A stretch of 64,000 nt of DNA from Limonium bicolor (GCA_023374045.1 CM041776.1:347075636-347139635), one strand, 5' to 3'. Shown: positions 36,315-48,186, counted from the stretch's first letter. Notes: a model not told the origin generated them from the letters alone. Translations and numbers: made by a program.

Positions 36315-38797
36315 TCAATCGTGTTGATCTCCGTTCACTTGGTTCCAGTGCTTGATTGCTTGCAAAACCGCTTGTCTCACAATCTCGGAATCAATAATTT
36401 CTCCTTGCTCTTCATTCTGCACATGACCAATAAAAAAGATGAACAAAATGCCATACAAATTACACGTACCTTAATAATTTTTCAAGTTGTTAGTGGTCCA
36501 AATCATTCCATATATTAAAACTAGCTAGCTAGTACACCCAAAATCCCCAGAAAGCTACTGCTTAGAAAGAAAAATAAACAAAAATCGCTCAATCTGTAAT
36601 ATAAACTAGCTAGCTAGCACAAATAAAACCCACTTGCCAGTTGCCATTGATTGATATGTGACTAAACAAAACAATACTCTCCGCTGGATACATACAACTT
36701 CTTCTTCAAAGTTAAGACAAAACCCAAGTGATGATGAAATATTAAAGAAGAAAAGTCTGACTCTTACTTCTCCACCAACAGCTTCAAACCTGAAACTATC
36801 AGCGCAGGAAACCCTAGCTTCAACGACGGTGAGATTAAGCTCCTCAAACGCTTNNNNNNNNNNNNNNNNNNNNNNNNNNNNNNNNNNNNNNNNNNNNNNN
36901 NNNNNNNNNNNNNNNNNNNNNNNNNNNNNNNNNNNNNNNNNNNNNNNNNNNNNNNNNNNNNNNNNNNNNNNNNNNNNNNNNNNNNNNNNNNNNNNNNNNN
37001 NNNNNNNNNNNNNNNNNNNNNNNNNNNNNNNNNNNNNNNNNNNNNNNNNNNNNNNNNNNNNNNNNNNNNNNNNNNNNNNNNNNNNNNNNNNNNNNNNNNN
37101 NNNNNNNNNNNNNNNNNNNNNNNNNNNNNNNNNNNNNNNNNNNNNNNNNNNNNNNNNNNNNNNNNNNNNNNNNNNNNNNNNNNNNNNNNNNNNNNNNNNN
37201 NNNNNNNNNNNNNNNNNNNNNNNNNNNNNNNNNNNNNNNNNNNNNNNNNNNNNNNNNNNNNNNNNNNNNNNNNNNNNNNNNNNNNNNNNNNNNNNNNNNN
37301 NNNNNNNNNNNNNNNNNNNNNNNNNNNNNNNNNNNNNNNNNNNNNNNNNNNNNATCTCGGAATCAATAATTTCTCCTTGCTCTTCATTCTGCACATGACC
37401 AATAAAAAAGATGAACAAAATGCCATACAAATTACACGTACCTTAATAATTTTTCAAGTTGTTAGTGGTCCAAATCATTCCATATATTAAAACTAGCTAG
37501 CTAGTACACCCAAAATCCCCAGAAAGCTACTGCTTAGAAAGAAAAATAAACAAAAATCGCTCAATCTGTAATATAAACTAGCTAGCTAGCACAAATAAAA
37601 CCCACTTGCCAGTTGCCATTGATTGATATGTGACTAAACAAAACAATACTCTCCGCTGGATACATACAACTTCTTCTTCAAAGTTAAGACAAAACCCAAG
37701 TGATGATGAAATATTAAAGAAGAAAAGTCTGACTCTTACTTCTCCACCAACAGCTTCAAACCTGAAACTATCAGCGCAGGAAACCCTAGCTTCAACGACG
37801 GTGAGATTAAGCTCCTCAAACGCTTGTCTAAAACAGACACTAGCAATCCTGGACAGCTCTTCTCCGCGAACACGTTTACTAATATCCCTTTATCGAGTGT
37901 TTCCACAGTAACCTGCTACAGGCAGCAGAAGCACCTTTGATAAAGATGATGATATATAAATATGCTCGCTCGCTCGTGAGTTACTGATATCCAACCTTAT
38001 CGATCAAGACAGTACTATTGATGGTTCGTACACACGTGATGCACTGCACAGAATAATATTGATATTTACCGCAGGGTGGTGAGATGAGTCGTCGTCTCGG
38101 TTCATATTGATGCTGCTCGAGGTTTGACCGGTAGCAACTGCTTGTGATTTCGTGGTTCAGTCTATCCACCTTATCCTTCAGTTCCTCTATGTACTTTGAC
38201 GCATCAGCTATGATCGATGTGTCATTTACCTGAATCAGTAATACATATCTGAATTAGATTAATATCATTTGAAGGTATATATTAGTATATGCTACTTAAA
38301 TGGAGATATTCTTAACTACTAACAATTCTCAGTTCTATACATCATACGGTTGTATATATTGATGATGAACCAGGCTGGCTTGGCTGTTTTAATGTGTATG
38401 CTTTTGTTTGGGAGTTGAAGTACAGCACTTGAATATATATATATATATATGAAATTTGACTTCAAAGGGTAATATCAACTACTATATCATCTTCCATAGA
38501 TTCAACTAATTAATTAGATGCCCAAGATCGAATAAGGGTGAAAATCGATCATTCAGAAAGAGGGGAAACTGTATACAGATCTACAGCACGAATGATGATG
38601 AGGGGGTTTCAGATCGACTGTGCACCAACTAGGGAGCATAATTAGGTTTTAAAAAACCCAAAGTGAATACTCAAAGAGATAAGAGAAGAAACACAAAAGA
38701 AAAATAGAGTGATTACTGCATGAGAGTTAGTAATTGAACGCAGGAGTTGCAGCTTCTCATGCAAACCCGCCCCTTTCTTGTGCTCTCTTGACACCAT
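36315..38797 (-). CDS. Atypical bHLH protein with ACT-like domain (At2g40435/At3g56220-like)
   Basis: Four exons on the minus strand. Exon 1 (38797-38717): MVSREHKKGAGLHEKLQLLR then SITNSHA, donor GTAATC. Exon 2 (38229-38070, after GATTCAG): DTSIIADASKYIEELKDKVD, the second helix. Exon 3 (37912-37740 after TGTAGCAG): VTVETLDKGILVNV, EKSCPGLLVSVL, then AFEELNLTVVEARVSCADSF and FEAVGGE, donor GTAAGA. Exon 4 (36416-36315 after ATGTGCAG): NEEQGEIIDSEIVRQAVLQA IKHWNQVNGDQHD, stop. This family of about 150-180 residues has a helix-loop-helix and ACT domain but a weak basic region, suggesting a dimerisation partner rather than a DNA binder. Problems: exon 2 ends one base out of phase, and exon 3 has two extra bases at 37826-37827; a 500-N gap and duplicated sequence sit within the gene. 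The total length of these exons is still a multiple of three. It is probably a real gene in a poorly assembled spot. Confidence 0.78.
36382..36853. repeat. 472-base duplicate, left copy (gap edge)
   Basis: As far as I can read, identical to 37354-37825 and ending exactly at the N run. It covers the last intron, part of exon 4 and the 3' part of exon 3 of the bHLH-like gene. Confidence 0.95.
36854..37353. other. Assembly gap, exactly 500 N
   Basis: A run of N of round length, the conventional placeholder for a gap of unknown size. Any open frame drawn through it is an artefact. Confidence 0.99.
37354..37825. repeat. 472-base duplicate, right copy (gap edge)
   Basis: Begins directly at the end of the N run (ATCTCGGAATC) and matches 36382-36853. 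With the gap placeholder between them this is most simply one sequence present at the ends of two unmerged contigs. Confidence 0.95.
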
Positions 38798-38872
38798 ATC
38801 TCTCCTTTATAAATCTATCTCTCTTTCAAAATTGTGTTAGAATCTCTTAATCTTCTCGCCTCTTCTCCTTTC

Positions 38873-38886
38873 TAATATATATATAG
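38873..38886 (-). promoter_or_regulatory. Possible TATA box of the bHLH-like gene
   Basis: CTATATATATATATTAGA on the minus strand, about 80 bases before the ATG at 38797, leaving a short 5' leader rich in GA. AT-rich plant DNA makes this motif common, so it is only a candidate. Confidence 0.35.
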
Positions 38887-38889
38887 AAT

Positions 38890-39574
38890 CTCACTCTCTC
38901 TAATGGAACTCTTGCCTAGAATTAATAGATGAAGGAGACGGGTACTCTCTCTCTCTTTCTATCTCTATCTCTATGATGATGACTATGCTTGTATTATCTA
39001 CCCAAATGATCTCACTATTTGTTTCCCACATGACTTTCTCCGGTTTTAATAATAATACTTTCAAAAGCAGAATTTCTGATCGCCATATATATATTTACGT
39101 CTAGATATTGTTTAATAAACGATCTATATACTTTATAATTATAGGGAATGAAAACTTCCAAAGTTTTGGTGCTCTCAACATGTGATCTTTATATACGTAC
39201 AAAGGTATATGTATGTTGTACATGACATACTATAAGGCGACAATCGAGTTGGATAACTTAATGATTATGCTAATCTATTATACCACTTAAATTCGCGCAA
39301 CTATATATATAATGATGATATATATTGGAACAGGACTAAATGATACAGCTAGCCCGACTATTATTCGTAACTCTTCTAGCTAGTGTGAATCATGCCTAGC
39401 TTATGGCTTTATGGATTGACAGATGTAGGCATAATTAATTATGAAGAATTAACTAACAGAACAAGCTAGCTTTAACAATTAAATTTCACTCAAAAACTGT
39501 AATACGAAGAAATTAAATTACTAATCAAATCATCTTTATATCAAATGGTTTAACTTAGCTCATGATTTTGTTGG
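38890..39574. other. Intergenic, upstream of the bHLH-like gene
   Basis: AT-rich with short CT and TA runs and no coding content. It would include the upstream regulatory region of the bHLH-like gene, before the copia LTR starts. Confidence 0.5.
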
Positions 39575-40155
39575 TGTAAATGTATGTGTCCTACATACTT
39601 ATAATTTTTGATGAGGCAAACTGTCAATCCAATATCCAACAAGTTTATCTCTACTGATTTTACAGTTAGAACTAATGGTTTTGTTTACCTAGATATAGTT
39701 TATTTACCTAGATTTTATCTCTGGTGATTAAGAGGTTGTTAAGATATAATATTGATGATATTATATCTACTTGAGAATTACTTATATGTTGCGGTTTAGA
39801 TAGAAAATACTTATTATAGGCAAGATTATCTAGGTTGTTAGGTTGTTTTCAGATTCGGTATATATACATGTATAGGAAGGTTATACGGGGGTCGGATTTT
39901 CACAGAGAGCCCCGAGGCGCAAAACACCCCAAGGGAGAAAAGTGAATTTTCATTCATGGTGTTAGTTTTGTCTAAGGTGTTAGACTTGAGTATGATTGTT
40001 CAAAGTGTTGAACGGATCAGGTGAGAAGTTTTTCAAGCTATTTAAAAGATTAGTAGCTGAGTTTTCTTCAAGATCCTTGTTTCCACCATTGTTGATAATA
40101 TCCTGCAGTTCAGTCTCATACTGAGCTTTCAGATTTACTATATCACGAACTTACA
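39575..40155 (+). repeat. 5' LTR of the second copia element
   Basis: Ends CGAACTTACA just before the primer site. The start at TGTAAATG gives a 5-base inverted end (TGTAA/TTACA); TGTTGGTG at 39569 is an alternative. With no second LTR the left boundary cannot be confirmed. Confidence 0.55.
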
Positions 40156-40157
40156 AG

Positions 40158-40169
40158 TGGTATCAGAGC
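40158..40169 (+). promoter_or_regulatory. Primer-binding site (initiator tRNA-Met)
   Basis: TGGTATCAGAGC two bases after the LTR end, identical to the site at 31086. Confidence 0.92.
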
Positions 40170-40215
40170 AAGTTTACCTTCTAATGAGGCCAACACTTCA
40201 AGGTAGATCGTGAAA

Positions 40216-43200
40216 ATGAGTCCATACAATGTCAAAGCACCCAAATTGACAAAACTGAATTACTCCAAATGGTGCATGCAAATGGAAGATCAGCTAATGT
40301 CAGTAGACTACAAGGTCTGGAAGGTTGTTACCCAGGGAGATTACAAGCCAACTATTACTGTTGAAGGAGTTCAACAGAACAATCCTAAAAATCAGTGGAC
40401 TGAAGATGATGAATTTTTTTAAGTAAAAATAAGCAGGCACTTCGAATATTGGTTTCATCACACTATCAAGGAAGAGTTTTAGGAATCGAACTACAAAAGA
40501 GTATGGGACTTTCTCAAATTTTTTTATTAAGGAACCAGTTTATTTGGAAGGCTAAGGAAAAGCAATCTAACCATGAATTTAACATCTTCAAAATGACTGA
40601 TGGAGAGAGCCTTGCTTCAACTATCGAAAGGTTTAAACCAGGTTATGATGGAGGTTAAAATTGTAGGAGCTTCTTTTACCAATGAGCAAATAAACAAAAG
40701 ATTCCTGGATTCTCTCACCAAAGACTGGTTGAATTATACATCCATGTTGAAGAAGATAAAGCAGCTATCTTCCATGTCTTTCGAGGAATTATGTTTTGAT
40801 CTTGTTGTTCATGAAAGCAAGATGAAATAACATAATCTTGAGGGCTTCTAATGAACAAAAAGATTTATCCTTGAACGCAAAAATGGTATCTGAACCTTCC
40901 GATTAGGAATTGGATGATGATTTTGATTCAGAGATGAATCTACTGGCACAAGGATTAAAAAGAATCCTGAACAGAAAGCGAGGAGGATATCAGGGGACTA
41001 GCCAAAACTGACGAGAAAATGATGTTAGTAAAGATCGAATGCTTCAGATGCCACAGGTTGGTACATGTGATAAATGATTTTCCTTTTTCATCTAAACCTC
41101 CACAATAAAGAAATCGGGATTCTCGTATGGCTGCAGCTATGTGGGGAGAAGAAGAAGAGGAGTCAGAGCAGACGGAAAATATAGAAGCACATTTTTGCAT
41201 GACGACTATTCATCGGGCTCATTACTGACAAATCAGTATACAATGATTCTATGTGTTTAATGGTTGGAGTCAAAGTGCATCACTCTCTTATGAGAGAGTA
41301 CGTAAGTATTTGAAACATGGATAAATTTTATGAGGATTCTACCAAACGTCAAATCCTTGATGCTTCAAAAGAAGCAATTTTTAAAATTGATCTACCCGAA
41401 GAAAACCATGATAGAAATGCTGAAGTAGCTGATTTGCTTAGAATATCTAAGTTAGAGATAATTGGTCTAAATGACCAAAATAAAGAACTAGTAGCGTAGT
41501 TAGTTTCTAATTCAGCTAAAGTTCTTCAATCTACTTTTACTTCATTTGTTAAGGATAAGTTAAGCTCAATTCCTGAATGGGCTGAATAAGAAATTTAGAC
41601 ACTCAAGGCTGATAACGAGTGGGTTCGTCAGGATAATGCTGATTTACAAAGACAGTGTGATGCATTAAATAGAAAATTAGATATCATGACATTGGAAAAT
41701 CCGTCTTGGTACACAGAAAAGCTAAACTTAATGAAATGGTGGGTCAACCCAATCAAGGTCGTACAGTTTAGGGTTTCGTGGAGTTAAACCATTGGCGTGT
41801 AATGATATACCTCAGATACAAAACTCACAGTCTAGCTCTAATTTTGCAAGATATACTAATAATGTGTCTCCATAAGATCATATATAACTTCTATGAATGT
41901 TGCATCTCATAGACAGATAAAGTGTAGTTATTGCCATAATTACGGTCATCATATCAATTCATGTCATAAGTTACAATGCAAGAATATTTGACTTGCTTAT
42001 TCCAATACTGTTAAATATGCTTGCATGTATTCACGACGATCCAAACAACAATGGGTCCCCTAAGCACTTCTAACATTTCTTTTGATCTTCCTCTTTACCT
42101 TTCAGGATTATACCAATAGCTCTAATTTATGGCTCATGGATAGTGCCTGTTTACGACATATGACTGGAGATCATTCATTGTTTCGAGAGTTGGATGGCTT
42201 ACATGGAGGATTTGTTATGTTTGGAATCATAGAAAATGATGTATCATTGCAGTGGTAACAATAAGAGAAATGACTAGCGTAGAAGATGTTTGTTTACGTG
42301 GATAGTCTTGAACATAATCTTCTAAGTGTGTCCCAAGTCCGTGACAAAGGACCGTCTACAATTACTTTTGACTCACATGGATTTATTGTTACAGATATAT
42401 CTACTAGTGTTCCTCTTCCAAAAGACTACAAAGGAGGTAACTTATATCTTATGGACGTTAACTCTCAAGATCTTGATGCAACATGATTACTGTATCTACT
42501 GTCAGTTCTAATCTATGACATCAACGCTTGGGTCATGCACACACTAGAATAATTAATAAGATTAGAACTCAAAATCTTGTTGAAGGTTTGCCATCGACAG
42601 TGCTACATGAAGAGGGTTCGTGTGGTGTATGTCTTCTGAATAAGCAAACCCGTTTTTCACATATTCCAAAAGCTGTTGTATTTACGTCTGGGGTTTTGGA
42701 GCTAATTCACATGAATTTGGTTGGCCCCATGTGCACTATGACCCGTTTTGGAAAGCGATATATTTTCATGATTGTGGATGACTATTCTCGGTTCACTTGG
42801 ATATATTTGCTTCATAGTAAGTCATACTTTTGATCTCTTCATAGGATTTTGTATTCGCATTCAACGTCAACTAGGTTTACGCTTGCGAACAATACGATTT
42901 GATCAAGGTATGGAATTTTATTAATCAACACTTCCATAGGTTTTATACTGACGAGGGTATTGCTCACACATACTTTGCTCCACATACGCCACAACAAAAT
43001 GGAGTTGTTGAATGAAAACAATCGTACCTTAGTTGAAATGGCACGTACAATGCTGAATGCCAATGGTTCGGCACCAAGTTTTTGGGGTGAAGCTATTGAT
43101 ACGGCGTGTTACAAAATTTGAATCGAGCGTTATCAGACCTATACTGTTCCAAACTCCATATCAGCTAGTCAAAGGGAGACCTCCTTCTATTCGTCATCTG

Positions 43201-44027
43201 AAGGTGTTTGGATGTAGATGCTTTATTCTTTAAAATGGTAAACGAGATACGGGAAAATTTGATACAAGAAGATTAAAGTGATATTTTTAGATATGCTGCC
43301 ACTAGTAAAGCATATCACATTTTGAATAAATGTACTATTATAGTGGAAGAGTCTATCTATGTCAGATTTGAAGAGACTAGTTTTGGTTTTCGTTCTCCTT
43401 AAAACATTGGATCTGAACTCAGTATACTTGATTCACAAGACTCTGATGACTTAGACTCAAACCCAACACCTCCTTCACCTCAAATTTCCTTAAATCCTTC
43501 ACAAACTGGATCTACTGCTACTCCATCATCTTCTTCTCATGATCCTACTTATACTAATATTGCTCATATGCAAGAGGAAACTACATCTGACTCTGTGAAT
43601 GCTCTAAATATACCTTTTGAAGTTGATACATCTTCAACGGTTTTACCTCCACATCGCGCCCCTGGAGTTACTCTTGATAATCTCCTCTCAAATCTGAACT
43701 CATGAAGGGTTATTCGAAACTCACTTCGTAATTTTTGTGCTCATGAGGGATTCTTGTCTATTATTGAACCTAAAAATATCAAGGTAGCTCTTACGGATTC
43801 TGAATGGATGCAAGCAATGCAAGAAGAATTGTATGAGTTTGCAAGAAATGACATATGGACAATGGTCTCTTGACCTAGTCATAAATAGGTTATCTGTACA
43901 AAATGAGTTTATGGAAACAAACTTGATGTAGATGGTCATGTTACACACACAAAGCACGGTTGGTTGTTCAGGGATATAATAAGAGAGAAGGTACCGATTA
44001 TGATGAAACATACGCTCCCGTTGCTCG
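40216..44027 (+). pseudogene. copia gag-pol, heavily mutated
   Basis: ATG at 40216 (MSPYNVKAPKLTKLNYSKWC). Gag pieces: MQMEDQLMSVDYKVWKVV and FLDSLTKDWLNYTSMLKKIK. A first zinc knuckle near 41040 (IECFRCHRLVHVINDF) has lost its last Cys; a second near 41920 (IKCSYCHNYGHHINSCHK) is intact. Protease: SNLWLMDSACLRHMTGDH, where the catalytic DSG is DSA. Integrase: FGKRYIFMIVDDYSRFTW and, in another frame, ARTMLNANGSAPSFWGEAID. RT start: KARLVVQGYNKREGTDYDET YAPVA. There are many stops and shifts. The hydrophilic linker (about 43430-43680) is typical of the region between integrase and RT. It is clearly dead and much older than the copia at 30860. Confidence 0.88.
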
Positions 44028-44400
44028 CACTAGTAGAAAAATGGCCTATTTTGGCGGTTGCTTCCATAGAACCGCCGAAATAGGTCCCTACCGAAATAAC
44101 GAATTTAATCCGCCTATTTCGGCAGTTTCTCACTAAGAACTGCCAAAATAGGTGACTGACCAACAAGGTCGGTCGTTTGGGTCGGTTGATTCCTGTAAGT
44201 TGGAATACTAGACGATTGACCCAATATGGGTCGGTGGTTCCAGTAAGTTGGAACACTGGACGACCGACCCAATATGGGTTGGTCGTTTGGATCGGTCAAA
44301 ACTCAAGAGCTATGGGCTGGGAGGTCGGACTACCTATTTCGGCGGTTTCTTTCTTCGGAACCGTTGAAATATCCCATTTTTCCATTCTAGCTTATAAATA
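44028..44400. repeat. CACTA subterminal repeats (CCTATTTCGGCGGTT)
   Basis: Several hairpins of the form CCTATTTCGGCGGTT...AACCGCCGAAATAGG: near 44050-44093, 44111-44152 and 44332-44377. Between them is a two-unit tandem of about 64 bases around GACCCAATATGGGTCGGT. The block closes with CCATTCTAGCTTATAAATAC, which also closes the block at 63641-64000. Confidence 0.85.
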
Positions 44401-44699
44401 CACCTAAATACACCACATAATCAATCAAAACCTATATAGACATTTCACAATGCTGCCACCATAATGGGGCACCTTAGTAAATTATCGTAAACCCATACAA
44501 CGGCCACTATCATTGGTACGCAACAATATATGCAAGAAATAAGAAAGTTACATAACTCAAATAGCCAAAAAAAAATTCCAATCCACATTACCACTATCCA
44601 CTTCACCACACTCCATTACAATACACTTCACAATATTTCAATCCAATGAATTACCTCCATAATACAACTACATTCAAAACAAACTAATCATAATCAACT

Positions 44700-45870
44700 A
44701 AGTATGTTTGTGGTGATGAATTCTGACCAATTCTCGAGTATCTCAGTTATGTGATTTTCATCATATTGTCCGCCACCCACTAGTTGCTCGAAAGCCTTGA
44801 ACAAACAAAATGAACACTGATGAGAAACTACAAGTGTAACAAAGGATAAAAATATAAACTAAGACTTTCAAGAATGTCTTGTACCTTGTCTAATGAGTTG
44901 TCTGGCAAAAGTGTGGATGATGATACTAAATCATGCATAAACCTCATAACATAGTAACCACATTTTGATCCACTAGGCTGTACTAGACATTATACATTCA
45001 CATATGTACGTTCTTAGTCATACTTGCAGGTCTACTATTAACGTGATAACTATTTACACAAAGTAAGTAAACTACCTTCGCTAGAGTCCACGGGATGTTC
45101 TTCACTTGCTTTTGCATTGAACATAATGCAGCTTTCAAGGCACTATACAAAATAAATATATTTATCAATTAATACACATTGGACACATTAATAATAATGA
45201 AACAATATATTAAGTAATAACAATTGTTGTATAATTTAAATAGCTTACTTCAGTAGAGCTGCTGCTATTGATGGCTTCTTGGCACTCCTACCAAGTGAGT
45301 CAAACTGAAAGACTCTCGAGGATGTCAAGGACAAAACCAACAATGACCAGTGCCGACTGCTCACGTAGTTGAATAAAATTGAAATCATAACACGAATAAT
45401 ATAACTTATAAATAAACATAATATCATATGGAAGTATGACTTACCCTTGATAATATGGCAGTATAATGTATGACTTGTCTGCACATTCAAATATTGCATT
45501 CATCAAGTACTGCATAAGGCGTTTGCAGGTTACTTGACATAGTCACTTCACAGCACTTTTAGGGCATAGGAATCCAAAGCTGTTTTTTCTATGAAGTTGA
45601 AGCGCCTTATTGCACATGCCTGCCCCATAAAGGCAATTAACATCAGTGAACAGTGTTTTAGTACAAAAACTACTTCAAAGAGTCTTGTATTCAGATAGAA
45701 AAAGGTATGAGAACGCTCACATGACAGCTCACTTGAGGATCGATACATTTAACCAGTCCTTCTTGAATACATCGGTGAAGTCGGACATATATATCGAAGT
45801 GATGAGCCCTCCCCCCCATTTTGGTAGTGAAAAAGACCTTGGGCATCCTCCAAAGTGATCGAATCACTAT
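44700..45870 (-). pseudogene. Ulp1-like (C48) cysteine protease carried by CACTA
   Basis: Seven short blocks in order on the minus strand, separated by intron-like AT-rich DNA: ITSIYMSDFTDVFKKDWLNV (about 45735-45806); CNKALQLHRKNSFGFLCPK (45556-45620); MNAIFECADKSYIILPYYQG (45440-45500); RHWSLLVLSLTSSRVFQFDS (45300-45360), which holds the catalytic HW and the Asp of FDSL; MQKQVKNIPWTLAK (45080-45125); QPSGSKCGYYVMRFMHDL (44930-44980), with the Gln and nucleophilic Cys; and AFEQLVGGGQYDENHITEIL (44720-44795). All three catalytic residues are preserved. The family cleaves SUMO-like conjugates; its role in transposons is unknown. Stops between and near blocks, and no clear start, suggest decay, though some blocks may be true exons. 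More protein-like sequence, KVILYVAEHADVTLPVPLPQ, lies at 46170-46235. Confidence 0.78.
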
Positions 45871-46235
45871 GAGGTGACGTCAACAACAATACTGAGTGTA
45901 GAAGTCTCATATCAGGTCTCATAATGAAATTGGTGGACGCCCTCGTGGAGCTGGTGTGGTAACACTTTTTCCTTTCCCGCTAGCAGTTTTTCGACTTGAA
46001 CTTTTCCTAAATTGTTAATTAATTAGGGTTAAACCATCCACCCTAAACCATAGACTTATTGAAATGTTGCATAATTATAATTTTAGATTAAGTGTTTATT
46101 GCGTTTACCTGGCTCGGGATATTGACCCATCTAATTGGCCACTGGATTGTAGTTGTCTGGGCTGACCGCAGTGTTTCCTCTGTGGTAGAGGTACCGGTAA
46201 AGTAACATCAGCATGTTCTGCCACATAAAGAATGA

Positions 46236-47153
46236 CTTTATTGACTTGGTTACTTCTATCTTGATTAAAGAATTGCAATTTGATAAGAGAAATAACTTCA
46301 TCCCTCTACTAATCCACATTCTTCATTTGACACCTAATCCTATGGCCTAGACTTAAAAAATGTCTGAAACTCATTTATTACCCCTTCACAACCCATTGGT
46401 GAGCTGTCTTTCACTAGTCTATAAGTTCATCTCACAGTCACCACTTTCAAACATCGCTCCTTCTCACATTCCTTCATTTCTCCTTTCATCCTATCCATAT
46501 TTCACCTTTATCGGTCATGAATCAAGACAATTACAGCTCTGCAAGCTCAAATGAGCAAACCATCTACTCCAAAATTCGCAAATTCATGTAAACCAAGCAC
46601 CCTAAAAAATATGTATCTCAAACATACGTCCATCCAAATTCACAATCCTTGCTGCATGGTAACCACCAATTGTCTCCTCCATTCCCTAATAGTTCACTTC
46701 ATCATAAATTGCTCACTCAACTTCACTTCAGACACTTCAACAACAGTGAATCTCTAAACATCAAGAGTTATTCTAATGATGAAATACATGACTTAGATGT
46801 CTCTATCTCTACCGCATCCAACCGTCACATTACCTGATTGTCTCTGTCATCTTGTAGTCTATAATCTATGAAATGTTATGGTCTTTTCAATAACTTGAGT
46901 CATATCGTTGCTCCCTGTTTGCTGGATGGCAAAGGAGGAAAATATATGTACTGTTGTGACTTGTGACTACTATCCTTGTATTTTGTAATCTTAATCAAAC
47001 TCCTTACTTTATGTCTTTGTTGTTTCAACTCTTAACAAACTCATGGGGAATCCTTCTTAGGGAGAACTCTCTCTTCTGGAGTCAATGAAAAACGTTCAGT
47101 ACATATGTCAAAATTAATTTTGTATTGGTTGCCATCATCAAAAATGGAGAAAT
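46236..47153 (+). other. Possible copia 3' region; no clear gene
   Basis: Short open frames without known motifs (46360-46554, 46551-46757). The right end reads TTGCCATCATCAAAAATGGAGAAA, like the purine-rich run before the 3' LTR in SIRE-type copia elements, and leads straight into the LTR-like block at 47154. Confidence 0.4.
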
Positions 47154-48186
47154 TGTTAAGTCAAGATCCTTTAGTTTTGATGATAGCAAACCTGTGTGTT
47201 TATAAAACATATTTTGTTGAGTTAGAATTCAGATAAATAGGATGAAGTGTGGCTTAGCACGTAAGGTTGCAAGTGCACTCAGCTCATGACATGTGCCCAT
47301 CTAGTCGGGCACCTATCTGCGATAACTCCAACAGAACTTCTAGTGCATACAAAAACTCAAGCACTACACAACAACGACTCTCATGCATCAGACGCAATAG
47401 AAGGACGAAATACATCAAGTAAAACCAATAAGCCCGGCACGAAATATAACAAGTGAAACGACAAGCTCATGCATTCACACAAGCGACTAGCTCACGACAA
47501 AGTCTTGCTCATTAATGAACAAGATAACAAGACAAGGCCAGGGCTATTAAAAGGCACTCATTATGCAGCATTAATGAAGCCTTGGGTAGCTAAAATGAAG
47601 GCGTCAAGATAAGGCAAGTGGAGAGCACAAGTGGTAACCGACCACCTGCCCTTGCCTTCAACGTGTCCAACACCAGACGACATGTGTCCTAACTGCACCA
47701 ACCACAGCAAGTTGAGAATCATCCTATGTACAAGCTTAGTCACTCTGTTGAGGACAAGGGGCAAACGGTTCCTATAGTGTAGCAAAGATATAGATCGGTT
47801 TTGCTAGTCTAACAACTACTTATGTGTATAATATGATGTATAACATCACATACTAAAAAAGCGAGGTCGCACATACGAAGAAAGATAACGAAGAGCAAGT
47901 GTAAGCCAGACTGAGTGTATCTGAGTGTGTGTAAGGACTAGGAAGTTAGTGAGCTTGGTAGGACTGGGCTGATAAGTTAATACTGTGAGTATTTGGTAGA
48001 TTGACCAATCGGGGAACGGTTGGGGAACCGTAGGCCTGCTGTCAGGAAGGTAGAGTAGAGAAACAGTCCCGGAGTCTATAGGTTGGGCGGAGGGAGATTG
48101 AGTGAATTTCTAGAGTGTAAATTCTCAATTGAAAAGGAAGTTCCAGTTTGAGTATATCACGTTCTCTTATAAACTCAAGTCGTTTA
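47154..48186 (+). repeat. Possible copia 3' LTR
   Basis: Starts TGTTAAGTCAAGATCC right after a purine-rich tract, and TTTATTCAGCA near 48186 could be its end. No second copy is in the window, so the boundaries and the LTR status rest on the tract and general resemblance only. Confidence 0.4.

Larger units (their letters stand above)
39575..44027 (+). mobile_element. Second Ty1/copia element, 3' part missing
   Basis: 5' LTR, tRNA-Met primer site, gag, protease, integrase and the start of RT in copia order, all decayed. It stops abruptly in RT after YDETYAPVAR, where a CACTA end begins at 44028. No RT core, RNase H or 3' LTR is found to the right in the window, so the rest was deleted or moved. 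It is a different family from the copia at 30860 (different LTR and gag). Confidence 0.85.
44028..46235. mobile_element. CACTA element with a Ulp1-like gene; right end not found
   Basis: The left terminus CACTAGTAGAAAAATGGCC interrupts copia RT. A subterminal block of hairpin repeats follows, then a spliced Ulp1-like gene on the minus strand. The same family's left end recurs at 63641. No TAGTG terminus with matching subterminal repeats is found before the next recognisable element (47154), so the right part is deleted. No TNP2-type transposase is visible, so mobility would have depended on another copy. Confidence 0.78.

Noticed and set aside
36606..37430. Long open frames (220-274 codons) on both strands
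   Set aside because: They run through the 500 N of the assembly gap; only short real segments (bHLH-like exons on minus) lie at their edges.
44114..44407. Open frames with repeated VSWNTR-like or PTYWNH-like units
   Set aside because: They translate a tandem, inverted subterminal repeat of the CACTA end.
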